Shown piece by piece: positions 33,937-42,383 of a stretch of 64,000 nt of DNA. The notes under the pieces are model-generated. The model did not search any database, was not told the origin of the DNA, and saw nothing but the letters and a program-made list of their open reading frames with translations. Origin of the DNA: Gammaproteobacteria bacterium (lineage in GTDB: Bacteria > Pseudomonadota > Gammaproteobacteria > Burkholderiales > Gallionellaceae); contig JAHJNJ010000036.1 in the NCBI GenBank assembly GCA_018820925.1, forward strand, positions 248,001 through 312,000, read 5' to 3'. Numbering within the stretch: the stretch's first letter is position 1; the number at the start of each line of letters is the position of its first letter. Both the position numbers and the translations under genes were made by a program.

Positions 33937-34437
33937 ATGGTCGTCATGGGGAAGGTGGTCGGGGCGCAGGGCATTCAGGGCTGGGTGAAGGTACAGACCT
34001 TTACCGAGTATCTGGACGGTTTGCTTGACTACGACACCTGGTATGTGGGTAACGAGCAGGAATGGCGTCCGCTGGAAGTACTGGAAGCGAACGTGCACGG
34101 TGGCAAGGTGCTCATCGCCAAATTGCAGGGCATCGTTGACCGCACGGCAGCCGAGAAATACAAGGGCCAGTTGATCGCAGTTCCCCGCGCGGAGTTGCCG
34201 CAGCAGGAAGAAGGCGAATACTACTGGTCGGATCTGGTCGGGTTGACGGTGGAGAATCTGCAGGGTGAGGTGTTCGGCACGGTGGATTCGTTGCTGGAGA
34301 CCGGCGCCAACGATGTGCTGGTGGTCAAGGGCGAGGGTGGCGAGAAGTTGATCCCGTTCATCGACAGTGTCATCAAGCAAGTGAGCCTGAAAGATAAGAC
34401 CATCCGGGTGGATTGGCAGGCGGATTACCTCAAATGA
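33937..34437 (+). CDS. rimM: Ribosome maturation factor RimM
   Basis: This 166-residue protein has an N-terminal RimM domain ([19 protein letters not shown]) and a PRC-barrel domain containing [17 protein letters not shown]. It supports assembly of the 30S head region with S19. The ATG at 33937 lies 13 nt after rpsP with GAGG 8 nt upstream. Its stop overlaps the trmD ATG (ATGA). Confidence 0.95.
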   Translation: MVVMGKVVGAQGIQGWVKVQTFTEYLDGLLDYDTWYVGNEQEWRPLEVLEANVHGGKVLIAKLQGIVDRTAAEKYKGQLIAVPRAELPQQEEGEYYWSDLVGLTVENLQGEVFGTVDSLLETGANDVLVVKGEGGEKLIPFIDSVIKQVSLKDKTIRVDWQADYLK

Positions 34438-35210
34438 GGTTCGACGTCGTCACGCTGTTCCCCGAGATGTTCGAAGCGCTCACCCAATACGGTGTGACGC
34501 GGCGGGCGGCAGAGCAGGGCAGGTTTCAGTTGCAGACGTGGAATCCGCGCGATTTCACGACCGACAACTACCGCACCATCGACGACCGTCCCTACGGCGG
34601 CGGGCCCGGGATGGTGATGTTGGCGGAACCGCTGGAAAAAGCGATCAGCGCAGCGAAAGCAGCGCAGGCGCAAAGCGGGGCGAAGAAGAGTTGTGTGATC
34701 CACCTCTCGCCGCAAGGCAGGCAGCTCACCCATGAAGTGGTGATGGAACTGCTGGCGCGGGATGAAGGATTGATATTGCTGGCGAGTCGGTACGAGGGCG
34801 TGGATGAGCGCCTGTTGCGCCAGCAAGTGGATGAAGAGCTCTCCATCGGGGATTATGTGTTGTCCGGTGGCGAGTTGGCAGCGATGGTGGTGATGGATGC
34901 AATAGTTCGTCAGCTTCCCGGCGTATTGGGCGACGACGCATCGGCAGAGCAGGATTCCTTTGTGCAAGGACTGCTGGATTGTCCGCACTACACGCGGCCC
35001 GAGATTTATAACGGCGAGGCGATTCCGGAAGTTTTGATGTCCGGGCACCACGCCGAGATAGAGAAGTGGCGATTGAAGCAGGCATTAGGCAGGACTGCGG
35101 AACGTCGCCCGGATTTGCTGGCACATCGCCAGTTGACTAAACAGGAAGCTCGGCTACTGGCAGAGTACCAGCAGGAACAAGCTTCCGCACAAGAAGAGGA
35201 AACAAAATGA
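34434..35210 (+). CDS. trmD: tRNA (guanine-37-N1)-methyltransferase TrmD
   Basis: This 258-residue SPOUT enzyme begins [16 protein letters not shown] and has [21 protein letters not shown] and the knot region [19 protein letters not shown]. It forms m1G37 in tRNAs with G36, preventing frameshifts. It overlaps rimM and rplS by 4 bases each. Confidence 0.97.
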   Translation: MRFDVVTLFPEMFEALTQYGVTRRAAEQGRFQLQTWNPRDFTTDNYRTIDDRPYGGGPGMVMLAEPLEKAISAAKAAQAQSGAKKSCVIHLSPQGRQLTHEVVMELLARDEGLILLASRYEGVDERLLRQQVDEELSIGDYVLSGGELAAMVVMDAIVRQLPGVLGDDASAEQDSFVQGLLDCPHYTRPEIYNGEAIPEVLMSGHHAEIEKWRLKQALGRTAERRPDLLAHRQLTKQEARLLAEYQQEQASAQEEETK

Positions 35211-35581
35211 ATCTGATCGGCATTCTCGAAAAAGAAGAAATCGCGCGTCTGAACAAGACCATCCCCAATTTCGCACCCGGCGACACCGTTGTGGTCGGCG
35301 TGAACGTGGTCGAAGGCGACAAGAAGCGTACCCAGGCCTTTGAGGGCGTGGTGATCGCCAAGCGCAACAAGGGGCTGAACTCCAGCTTCATCGTGCGCAA
35401 GGTCTCCTCCGGCGAAGGCGTGGAACGTACGTTCCAGACCTACTCCCCGAGCATCGCCAGCATCGAAGTGAAGCGCAAGGGCGACGTTCGCCGCGCCAAG
35501 CTCTACTACCTGCGCGATCGTTCCGGCAAGTCGGCACGTATCAAGGAAAAATTGCCTGCACGCAAGGCTGCAGCAGTTTAA
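35207..35581 (+). CDS. rplS: 50S ribosomal protein L19
   Basis: This 124-residue protein begins [17 protein letters not shown] and contains the L19 stretches [20 protein letters not shown] and [15 protein letters not shown]. It sits at the interface of the 30S and 50S subunits. It is the last gene of the operon, closed by a strong terminator 26 bp after the stop. Confidence 0.97.
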   Translation: MNLIGILEKEEIARLNKTIPNFAPGDTVVVGVNVVEGDKKRTQAFEGVVIAKRNKGLNSSFIVRKVSSGEGVERTFQTYSPSIASIEVKRKGDVRRAKLYYLRDRSGKSARIKEKLPARKAAAV

Positions 35582-35606
35582 GCAGTGGAAGCAGGCAGCA
35601 AAAAAA

Positions 35607-35632
35607 CGGGAGCCGAGGCTCCCGTTTTTTTT
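35607..35632 (+). terminator. Rho-independent terminator after rplS
   Basis: CGGGAGC (35607-35613) pairs with GCTCCCG (35618-35624) around a 4-nt loop, followed by eight T residues. It closes the rpsP operon. An A run precedes the stem, so it could also work on the other strand. Confidence 0.92.
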
Positions 35633-35648
35633 CAGCTATCATGTGCGC

Positions 35649-36113
35649 ATGAAATTCCAGGCCATCATTCCCGCCCCCTTCGGCAAACTCGGCATCCGTT
35701 GTTCGGACACGGATCTGCTGGGTGTCGAATTCCTGCCGGAGAAAACAAAAAACCAGCCACCGCAGGGCGGAATGGCGAAAACGATCTGTGCGGAGCTGGA
35801 AGCCTATCTGGTCGATGCCAAACACGAGATCGACCTGCCTTTCACGCTCGATGGCACGCATCATCAGTTCGACGTGTGGCAGGCGATGCTGGACATTCCC
35901 TGCGGTCAGACGCTGACCTACGGCGAGCTCGCAAAAAAAATCGGTTCCAGCGCGCAGGCGGTAGGACAGGCCTGCGGCAGCAATCCGATTCCCGTCGTCA
36001 TTCCCTGCCACCGTGTGGTGGGTAAAACGGGATTGGGCGGATTCATGAAGCACGCCGAAGGCGATTCGCTCGACATCAAGCGCTGGTTGCTGAAACATGA
36101 AGGCGCGCTTTGA
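35649..36113 (+). CDS. ogt: Methylated-DNA-protein-cysteine methyltransferase
   Basis: This 154-residue protein has the active-site IPCHRVVG (Cys120) and a preceding helix-turn-helix with FDVWQAMLDIPCGQTLTYGE, then IGSSAQAVGQACGSNP. It removes alkyl groups from O6-alkylguanine in a single suicide reaction. Its N-terminal domain is short, as in Ogt rather than Ada. The ATG at 35649 is preferred to a GTG two codons earlier. It follows the rplS terminator. Confidence 0.95.
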   Translation: MKFQAIIPAPFGKLGIRCSDTDLLGVEFLPEKTKNQPPQGGMAKTICAELEAYLVDAKHEIDLPFTLDGTHHQFDVWQAMLDIPCGQTLTYGELAKKIGSSAQAVGQACGSNPIPVVIPCHRVVGKTGLGGFMKHAEGDSLDIKRWLLKHEGAL

Positions 36114-36142
36114 AGTTCATTCGTACTACCACTTTTCAACTC

Positions 36143-36170
36143 CGTTCGTCCTGAGCCTGTCGAAGGAACG
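36143..36170. repeat. TTCGTCCTGAGCCTGTCGAAGG dispersed repeat
   Basis: CGTTCGTCCTGAGCCTGTCG continuing AAGGAACG is an imperfect palindrome between ogt and xerD, the clearest copy of the family found at 653 and 25321. Confidence 0.7.
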
Positions 36171-36194
36171 AGCGGCGCGCAGATATAGTGTTAC

Positions 36195-37091
36195 ATGACT
36201 GACACCGACCTCCTCGACGAATTCAGCGACGCCCTCTGGCTGGAAGACGGCCTCTCCCGCAACACCCTTGAAAGCTACCGCCGCGACCTCAACAAGTTCA
36301 TCGACTGGCTGCAAAAGCAGCGCGGCTGCGGACTGCTGGCCGCGAGCCATGCGGACATCCAGGGCTTTCTGGCGCACCTGGTGAGCGGAGAAAAAGCCAA
36401 AGCCACCTCCACTTCGCGCGCCATCTCCAGCCTCAAACGTCTGTACCGCTATCTGTTAAGGCAGAACAGGATCACCGTCGATCCGACCCTGCAGATCGCC
36501 ACGCCCAAGCTGCCGCGCAGCCTGCCCAAGAGCCTCACCGAAGAAGATGTCGAACTGCTGCTGAACGCGCCGGATGTGGATACCCCGCTCGGCATGCGCG
36601 ACCGCACCATGCTGGAAGTGCTGTACGCCAGCGGCCTGCGCGTGTCGGAACTGGTCGGCCTGAGCGTGGCGCAGGTGAGTCTGGACATGGGCGTGACGCG
36701 CGTGATGGGCAAGGGCAGCAAGGAACGGCTGGTGCCGCTGGGCGAAGAAGCGCTGGACTGGGTCAGGAAATACCTCGCCGAAGCCCGTCCCGCCTTGCTT
36801 CTGGGTAAAGTGACCGATGCGCTGTTCGTCACCCAGCGCGGCGAAGGTATGACGCGGCAGATGTTTTGGTACCTCATCAAGAAACACGCGAAAGAAGGAG
36901 GCCTGCACAAGCCGCTGTCGCCGCACACCCTGCGCCACGCCTTCGCCACGCACCTGCTCAACCACGGCGCGGACCTGCGCGTGGTGCAGATGCTGCTGGG
37001 GCATTCGGATATCTCAACGACACAGATTTACACGCATGTGGCGCGCGAACGGCTGAAGGCGCTGCATGCGATGCATCATCCGCGAGGTTAA
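36195..37091 (+). CDS. xerD: Site-specific tyrosine recombinase XerD
   Basis: This 298-residue recombinase has an N-terminal SAM-like domain and catalytic residues Arg149 (YASGLRVSELVGL), Lys173 (GKGSKER), His244/Arg247 (HTLRHAFATHLL), His270 (LLGHSD) and Tyr279 (TQIYTHV). With XerC it resolves chromosome dimers at dif. Length and motifs match XerD. No dif site was seen, and there are no phage genes around it. Confidence 0.93.
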   Translation: MTDTDLLDEFSDALWLEDGLSRNTLESYRRDLNKFIDWLQKQRGCGLLAASHADIQGFLAHLVSGEKAKATSTSRAISSLKRLYRYLLRQNRITVDPTLQIATPKLPRSLPKSLTEEDVELLLNAPDVDTPLGMRDRTMLEVLYASGLRVSELVGLSVAQVSLDMGVTRVMGKGSKERLVPLGEEALDWVRKYLAEARPALLLGKVTDALFVTQRGEGMTRQMFWYLIKKHAKEGGLHKPLSPHTLRHAFATHLLNHGADLRVVQMLLGHSDISTTQIYTHVARERLKALHAMHHPRG

Positions 37092-37106
37092 GGAAATTTC
37101 AAGCCG

Positions 37107-37487
37107 TTACTTTGCCTGTTCAGTGCTTACCGCAGTTTTGACGGGCTCGGGTTGAGTGGATTTTGTTAAATCATATTCGGCCAAGGCAAAACCTACGGGC
37201 CAGTAGATAGCGCCATAAGGCGGCCAGAATATGGACACGGGCCTGAATTTTGCGCGCAGCTTGCCCTTGTTAATCACTTTGTCGTCCTGTTCCAGGCGAA
37301 ACGGTATTCCTGCGATGGCAGTCCAAAAGAAAGGCCGCGTGGTGACTTCGCCGTTATCCTTAATTGCAACAGGCTCCGGATTGCCGTTGATATAGAGTTT
37401 GGATCCAGAGGGGACTTTGATGGTCGATGTTGTCGAGCATGCACTGACAAGCAGGGACAGGCAAACTGCCAAGAATATTTTTTTCAT
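37107..37487 (-). CDS. Hypothetical lipoprotein
   Basis: This 126-residue protein starts MKKIFLAVCLSLLVSAC, a lipoprotein signal with lipobox LVSAC and acylated Cys17. The mature part is short and beta-rich, with KLYINGNPEPV and RPFFWTAIAGIPFRL; no family is recognised. It is transcribed from the strand opposite to xerD and ends 15 bp from it. The residue after the lipobox cysteine is serine, so outer-membrane sorting is expected. Confidence 0.75.
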   Translation of the reverse strand: MKKIFLAVCLSLLVSACSTTSTIKVPSGSKLYINGNPEPVAIKDNGEVTTRPFFWTAIAGIPFRLEQDDKVINKGKLRAKFRPVSIFWPPYGAIYWPVGFALAEYDLTKSTQPEPVKTAVSTEQAK

Positions 37488-37706
37488 TGTTTTTCAGTCG
37501 ATTGATAAGGTTGAAGGTGGCGCACCTTAACAAGCTCCGACATGAAAGGTCAACTGCCCCACTTGTCCAAATTTTGAACTCGCGTCGTTCTTTCATTGCA
37601 ATATCGGTAGAAACGGCTGTCGGCGTTCGCAAACCAGAAGTTGATGATCTTCAACAGGGGATAGCTGTAACGGGCAGGAATGGCAGATAAACATGAAGCT
37701 TCGATT

Positions 37707-37782
37707 TGGTGGAGGTGATCAGGATCGAACTGACGACCTTCTGATTGCGAACCAGACGCTCTCCCAACTGAGCTACACCCCC
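37707..37782 (-). tRNA. tRNA-Ala (anticodon CGC)
   Basis: The minus strand folds as a tRNA. The 7-bp acceptor stem (GGGGGTG with CACCTCC) contains the G3-U70 pair that identifies alanine tRNAs, the D arm is AGCTCAGTTGGGAGAGC, the anticodon loop is TTCGCAA (anticodon CGC) and the T arm contains GTTCGATCC. The CCA end is encoded. It decodes GCG. It stands alone between a lipoprotein gene and rpiA. Confidence 0.93.
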
Positions 37783-37919
37783 ACGGCAGGCGAATCCTAA
37801 AGGCAAACTGCCGGTTTGGGAAGAGTTGGATGGAAAGGGGCGGGAAGGTTTCTAATTTAACGATTTCCTGCAATAATCCCTGTGTAAAACAATAATACTG
37901 ATTACGAATTGGGGAAATA

Positions 37920-38585
37920 ATGGCTTTGACGCAGGACGATTTGAAACGCGCGGTTGCCCAGGCGGCGATTGCTTTTGTACCGAACGATTGCATCGTGGGT
38001 GTGGGGACGGGTTCCACCGCCAATTTTTTCATCGACGAACTGGCCAGGATCAAGGGCAAGATTCGCGGTGCGGTCGCCAGTTCCGAGGCTTCCGCCAAGC
38101 GTTTGCAAGGGCATGGGATCGAGGTGATGTCGCTGAATGACGCGGGAGAACTGCCCGTGTATGTGGACGGTGCGGACGAGATCACCAAACACATGCATAT
38201 GATCAAGGGCGGCGGCGGTGCACTGACGCGCGAGAAGATCGTGGCGGCGGCCAGCAGGAAATTCATTTGTGTGTGCGACGCCAGCAAACTGGTGGACGTG
38301 CTGGGCAAATTCCCTTTGCCGATTGAGGTTATTCCGATGGCGCGCAGCTATATTGCGCGCGAAGTGGTGAAACTGGGCGGGCAGCCGAAACTGCGCGAGG
38401 GGTTCACGACCGATAACGGTAATGTCATCCTCGATGTGCATAATTTGCAGATCATGAATCCGGTGGAACTGGAAACCAGTTTGAACCAATTGCCGGGGGT
38501 GGTGACCAACGGACTGTTCGCGCGGCGCGGGGCGGATGTATTGCTGCTGGGGACGCCGGATGGGGTGCAGACGATTACAGCATGA
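37920..38585 (+). CDS. rpiA: Ribose-5-phosphate isomerase A
   Basis: This 221-residue protein has [16 protein letters not shown], the DGADEI metal/substrate motif, [14 protein letters not shown] and a late GVVTNGLFA. It interconverts ribose-5-phosphate and ribulose-5-phosphate in the pentose phosphate (or Calvin) pathway. It stands with its own AT-rich leader. The start ATG follows GGGGAAATA by a short spacer. Confidence 0.95.
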   Translation: MALTQDDLKRAVAQAAIAFVPNDCIVGVGTGSTANFFIDELARIKGKIRGAVASSEASAKRLQGHGIEVMSLNDAGELPVYVDGADEITKHMHMIKGGGGALTREKIVAAASRKFICVCDASKLVDVLGKFPLPIEVIPMARSYIAREVVKLGGQPKLREGFTTDNGNVILDVHNLQIMNPVELETSLNQLPGVVTNGLFARRGADVLLLGTPDGVQTITA

Positions 38586-38652
38586 CACGGTAATAAAAAT
38601 TTAATGACGCACCTGTAGAATTCATCATTTGCAATATTTTTAAGGAAACATC

Positions 38653-39360
38653 ATGGCCGGCAGCGAACATACCTCGAAACAATTTGACGCGGAACTGGAA
38701 GCAGCGCGCGCGCGCGTACTGCAGATGGGCGGTTTGGTGGAAAGCCAGATCCGTTTGGCGGTGGAGTCGCTGATTACAGGTGATGTGGCTTTGATGAATC
38801 GCGTGATCGAGGACGATCACCGCGTGAACGCCCTGGAAGTCGAGATCGACGAAAGCTGCAACCGTATTCTGGTGCGCCGCCAACCGGCAGCAGGCGACCT
38901 GCGCATGGTGATGACCGTGATCAAGACCATTACCGACCTGGAGCGCATCGGCGACGAAGCGGAAAAAATCGCACGTATGGCCAAGTTGCTGTCGCAAAAA
39001 GACCGCCTGTATTTGCCGCGCTACAACGAGATCAAGCATGCTTCCGACATTGCGCTGGACATGTTGCGCAAGTCGCTGGATGCGTTTGCACGCCTGGATC
39101 TGGCGACCGCCGCCCAGGTGGTGCGCCAGGACGAACAGGTGGACGAGGAGTTCCGTTCCATCATGCGCTACCTCATCACTTTCATGATGGAAGACCCGCG
39201 CACCATCTCCACCTCGCTGGAGATTCTGTTCGTGGCCAAGGCCATCGAACGCATCGGCGACCATGCCAAGAACATGTCCGAATATGTCGTGTATATGGTC
39301 AAGGGCCGTGACGTGCGTCACGTGACCGTGGAAGAGATCGAACGCGAAGTTCTAGAATAA
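38653..39360 (+). CDS. phoU: Phosphate transport system regulator PhoU
   Basis: This 235-residue all-helical protein has two PhoU repeats, each with the E/DxxxD metal-binding pattern (ADLERIGDEAEKIARM-type near 100 and AKAIERIGDHAKNMSEYV near 205). It represses the Pho regulon through PhoR and PstB. No pst genes are next to it; ppx follows 6 bp later. AAGGAAAC precedes the ATG. Confidence 0.94.
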   Translation: MAGSEHTSKQFDAELEAARARVLQMGGLVESQIRLAVESLITGDVALMNRVIEDDHRVNALEVEIDESCNRILVRRQPAAGDLRMVMTVIKTITDLERIGDEAEKIARMAKLLSQKDRLYLPRYNEIKHASDIALDMLRKSLDAFARLDLATAAQVVRQDEQVDEEFRSIMRYLITFMMEDPRTISTSLEILFVAKAIERIGDHAKNMSEYVVYMVKGRDVRHVTVEEIEREVLE

Positions 39361-39366
39361 GTCCCT

Positions 39367-40845
39367 GTGCAACAACAATCCATTCTTGCTGCAGTCGACC
39401 TCGGCTCCAATAGTTTTCGCCTGCAAATTGCCCGCGTGGAGAATGACCAGTTGTACATGCTGGACGGTCTGCGCGAGGCCGTGCGTCTGGCGACCGGCAT
39501 AACCGAAGATAAACGTCTCGACAAACCCGCCCAGCAACGCGCGCTTTCCTGCCTGCAGCGCTTCGGCGAACGACTGCGCGATTTGCCGCGCGAAGCGGTG
39601 CGTGCGGTCGGTACCAACTCCCTGCGCGTGGCCAAGAATGCCCCCGAATTCCTGTTGCAGGCCGAAGCGGCGCTGGGCTTTCCTATCGATGTCATTGCCG
39701 GACGCGAAGAAGCGCGTCTCATTTATCTCGGCGTTGCGCGTGCCCTGCCGCAATCGGACAGCAAACGCCTGGTGATGGATATCGGCGGCGGTTCAACCGA
39801 ATTCATCATCGGCAACGGCTTGCATCCGCTCAAGCTGGAAAGTCTGTACATGGGCAGCGTCAGCTACAGCGTGCGCTATTTCCCCGACGGCAAGATCAAC
39901 AAATCCAGCCTCAAGCAGGCCGAGCTTGCCGCGCGCAGCGAAGTGCAGGCCATCGCCTCCGAGTATTCCACGGGCCACTGGGACATCGCGTTCGGCTCTT
40001 CCGGCACGGCGCGTGTGCTGTGCGATATCCTGGAACAGAACGGCTACAGCGATGGAGGCATCACGCGCGCAGGGTTGGAAAGGCTGCGCGAACAGTTGCT
40101 CAAGGCCGGCGATGTGAACAAGCTGGAGTTGCCCGGACTGAAACCGGATCGTGTTCCCGTGCTGCCCGGCGGTTACGCCGTCATGTATGCCGCCTTCTGC
40201 GAACTCGGCATCGACCACATGCAGCCCGCGCTCGGCGCATTGCGCGAAGGACTGCTCTACGACCTGCTCGGACGCTTTCACCACAACGACATGCGCGAAG
40301 TCACCGTGCAACAGTTCATGCGCCGCTATCACGTGGACAGCCGTCAAGCGGCGCGCGTGGCGCGTCTGGCGGATATGCTGGCAAGGCAATTCATGGAAGG
40401 ACAGATCAGCGACGAAGAATCGAATCTGCTTGCGTGGGCGGCACGATTGCACGAGATCGGTATCAGCGTTGCACACAGCGGTTACCACAAACATACCGCC
40501 TATATCCTGGCCAATGCCGACATGCCGGGTTTCTCCAAAACAGAACAAGCCCATCTGAGTCTGCTGACGCTGGCGCATCGCGGCAATCTGGAAAAATTGC
40601 GCGGCAAGCTGGATACGGCGGACAAATTGGCGCAGGTACTGGCGTTGCGATTTGCCGCGCTCATCTACCGCAACCGCGGCGAGGTCGAGTTGCCGGCCAT
40701 GCAAGGCCATTTCAGCGGTACCAAGTTCCACCTGGTTCTCGCCCCCGGCTGGCTGGTACAGAACCCGCTGACCGAAGCGGCGCTGCTGGAAGAAATGAAA
40801 CAATGGAAAAACTTCGGGGTGAGCATGCAAGTCGTCGAAGGATGA
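39367..40845 (+). CDS. ppx: Exopolyphosphatase
   Basis: This 492-residue protein has actin-fold phosphate motifs (DLGSNSFRLQIAR; VMDIGGGSTEFIIG; FGSSGTARV) and an HD-like C-terminal half (LHEIGISVAHSGYHKH). It releases phosphate from polyphosphate ends or hydrolyses pppGpp. The GTG start at 39367 lies 6 bp after phoU with no strong Shine-Dalgarno, so it may rely on coupling to phoU. The length matches the Ppx/GppA family. Confidence 0.93.
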   Translation: MQQQSILAAVDLGSNSFRLQIARVENDQLYMLDGLREAVRLATGITEDKRLDKPAQQRALSCLQRFGERLRDLPREAVRAVGTNSLRVAKNAPEFLLQAEAALGFPIDVIAGREEARLIYLGVARALPQSDSKRLVMDIGGGSTEFIIGNGLHPLKLESLYMGSVSYSVRYFPDGKINKSSLKQAELAARSEVQAIASEYSTGHWDIAFGSSGTARVLCDILEQNGYSDGGITRAGLERLREQLLKAGDVNKLELPGLKPDRVPVLPGGYAVMYAAFCELGIDHMQPALGALREGLLYDLLGRFHHNDMREVTVQQFMRRYHVDSRQAARVARLADMLARQFMEGQISDEESNLLAWAARLHEIGISVAHSGYHKHTAYILANADMPGFSKTEQAHLSLLTLAHRGNLEKLRGKLDTADKLAQVLALRFAALIYRNRGEVELPAMQGHFSGTKFHLVLAPGWLVQNPLTEAALLEEMKQWKNFGVSMQVVEG

Positions 40846-40897
40846 GGCAGAATTCGCAACTGTTGTAAATTTCTGTGTCTAAATGGAGGATTTCAAA

Positions 40898-41116
40898 ATG
40901 AGTCACATCAGGAATATTCTTTTCAGTTTGGTGATCGGCTTTCTTATCGGCATAGCCCTGGGCGTCAATATCGGGCGCGACAAACCGCTGCTCTCCAACC
41001 CGTTCGAAAAAGCATCACTGGGGGATCGCGTCAAACAACTGGGCAGCGAGACGCTGGAACAAGGCGGCAAGGCGCTGGAAAAGACCGGGCAGGCGCTGCA
41101 GGACAAAGCCAAGTAA
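40898..41116 (+). CDS. Small membrane-anchored hypothetical protein
   Basis: This 72-residue protein has one N-terminal transmembrane segment (about 5-24, with a glycine-rich LVIGFLIGIALGVNIG) and a short charged helical tail rich in Lys, Gln and Leu. GGAGG lies 8 nt before the ATG at 40898. It follows ppx by 52 bp. The family is not recognised; a single-pass inner-membrane protein is predicted. Confidence 0.7.
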   Translation: MSHIRNILFSLVIGFLIGIALGVNIGRDKPLLSNPFEKASLGDRVKQLGSETLEQGGKALEKTGQALQDKAK

Positions 41117-41216
41117 GCCGGTCCAACTTGGCGGATGGGAAATTCCGATCCGGGCTGATAGTATCCGCGCTCAGTTGCAGGGGTTCCCCGTTATTTCAAT
41201 CATCGAAAGGAAATTA

Positions 41217-41750
41217 ATGAGTATCTTCAGAGTTGTCATAGCCGCATTGTTGACTGTTGCATCCGCTGCCGCAAATTCAGAAACACTGGGGGCTTATGTT
41301 GGCGCAGGTGTGGGCATTCCCCATGTTGCCTATGGAAGTTCGGGTCTGGCGTTCAAGCTGTTCGGTGGGTACAAGGTTCATCAGTTCGATATTTCCAAAG
41401 CCGGCAAGCTCGATCTGGCCGTTCAGGGCGAATACATAAATTTTGGCAACTCCAGCGTAAACAATACCTCCTGGAAACAGTCCGGAGTGGCTGTCGCCGC
41501 AGTCGGTTCCTGGGTCATTCCCAAAAAAATGGCGCCATGGGCAAATGAAAAAGTCGCCGTTCTGGCCAAAGTCGGCGGATCGCGTGTTGCCTACAGTTCC
41601 AACCCCGGCTCCAGCTATACCGCAACCGGCGTGACACATGGCATAGGCGCGGATTACAGTTTCACTCCTCAATTCTCTGCCCGTGCCATGGTCGAGTATT
41701 ACCCCGGTTCGTACAACGTGTATGGAATTTCCGGCGTATTCAAGTTCTGA
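41217..41750 (+). CDS. Outer-membrane beta-barrel-like protein
   Basis: This 177-residue protein has a Sec signal (MSIFRVVIAALLTVASAAAN) and a mature part with alternating strands ending in VYGISGVFKF, the aromatic C-terminus expected of outer-membrane barrels. The GAYVGAGVGIP start and the length suit an 8-stranded OmpA-like or PagP-like small barrel. AAAGGAAA precedes the ATG at 41217. It is closed by a strong terminator. Ligand and role are unknown. Confidence 0.8.
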   Translation: MSIFRVVIAALLTVASAAANSETLGAYVGAGVGIPHVAYGSSGLAFKLFGGYKVHQFDISKAGKLDLAVQGEYINFGNSSVNNTSWKQSGVAVAAVGSWVIPKKMAPWANEKVAVLAKVGGSRVAYSSNPGSSYTATGVTHGIGADYSFTPQFSARAMVEYYPGSYNVYGISGVFKF

Positions 41751-41770
41751 TTGCTGCAGTAAACAACGCA

Positions 41771-41805
41771 ATGACAATGCCCGCTTCGGCGGGCATTGTC
41801 ATTTG
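41771..41805 (+). terminator. Strong terminator after the beta-barrel gene
   Basis: A perfect 14-bp stem (41771-41784 with 41789-41802) around a TTCG tetraloop is followed by TTT. It ends the outer-membrane protein gene and separates it from rnpB. Confidence 0.85.
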
Positions 41806-41855
41806 CAGGATCCGGGAAACTGAGAAATCGCTTGCCGCGTGCTAAACTCCGCAAC

Positions 41856-42208
41856 GAAGCTGGCTAGACAGTCGCTGCACACTTATGCTGTGCAGAGGAA
41901 AGTCCGGGCTCCATAGAGCAGGATGCCGGTTAACGACCGGACGCCGTGAGGCGATGGAAAGTGCCACAGAAAATACACCGCCGATGGCTGCGCAAGCAGA
42001 ACAGGTAAGGTTGAAATGGCGAGGTAAGAGCTCACCGCGCTGGTGGCAACATCAGCGGCAGGGTAAACCCCATCCGGAGCAAGACCAAATAGGCTGGCTA
42101 TGACGTGGCTCGCGTCGCCAGCGGGTAGGTTGCTTGAGCGTCAGGTAACGAAACGCCTAGAGGAATGACTGTCCACGACAGAACCCGGCTTACCGGCTGG
42201 CTTCACCT
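41856..42208 (+). ncRNA. rnpB: RNase P RNA (class A)
   Basis: The sequence begins GAAGCTGGCTAGACAGTCGC, contains GAGGAAAGTCCGGGCTCC, the GCCGATGGCTGCGCAAGCAG and GGTAAGAGCTCACCGC regions, CGGAGCAAGACCAAATAG and the 3' part GACAGAACCCGGCTTACCGG, all conserved blocks of bacterial class A RNase P RNA. It cleaves 5' leaders from pre-tRNAs with the RnpA protein. The 3' end is taken near the CTTCACCTT stretch; exact ends are uncertain by a few bases. Confidence 0.95.
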
Positions 42209-42383
42209 TCTTTCTGTGATCGCGGTGTACCGCGCAAATCTTCCCCTGTCTTCCATGTCGGTCGCCAGTACCCTGGTAGGGTACAAGGCCGTTTGGCATA
42301 TTGACGATGGACAGGGCAGTGGCTAGGGTGTGAGGCGGGAAATCGTGACCCTGTGGTTCTTGCATGAATAGTCTTGGGAATAT

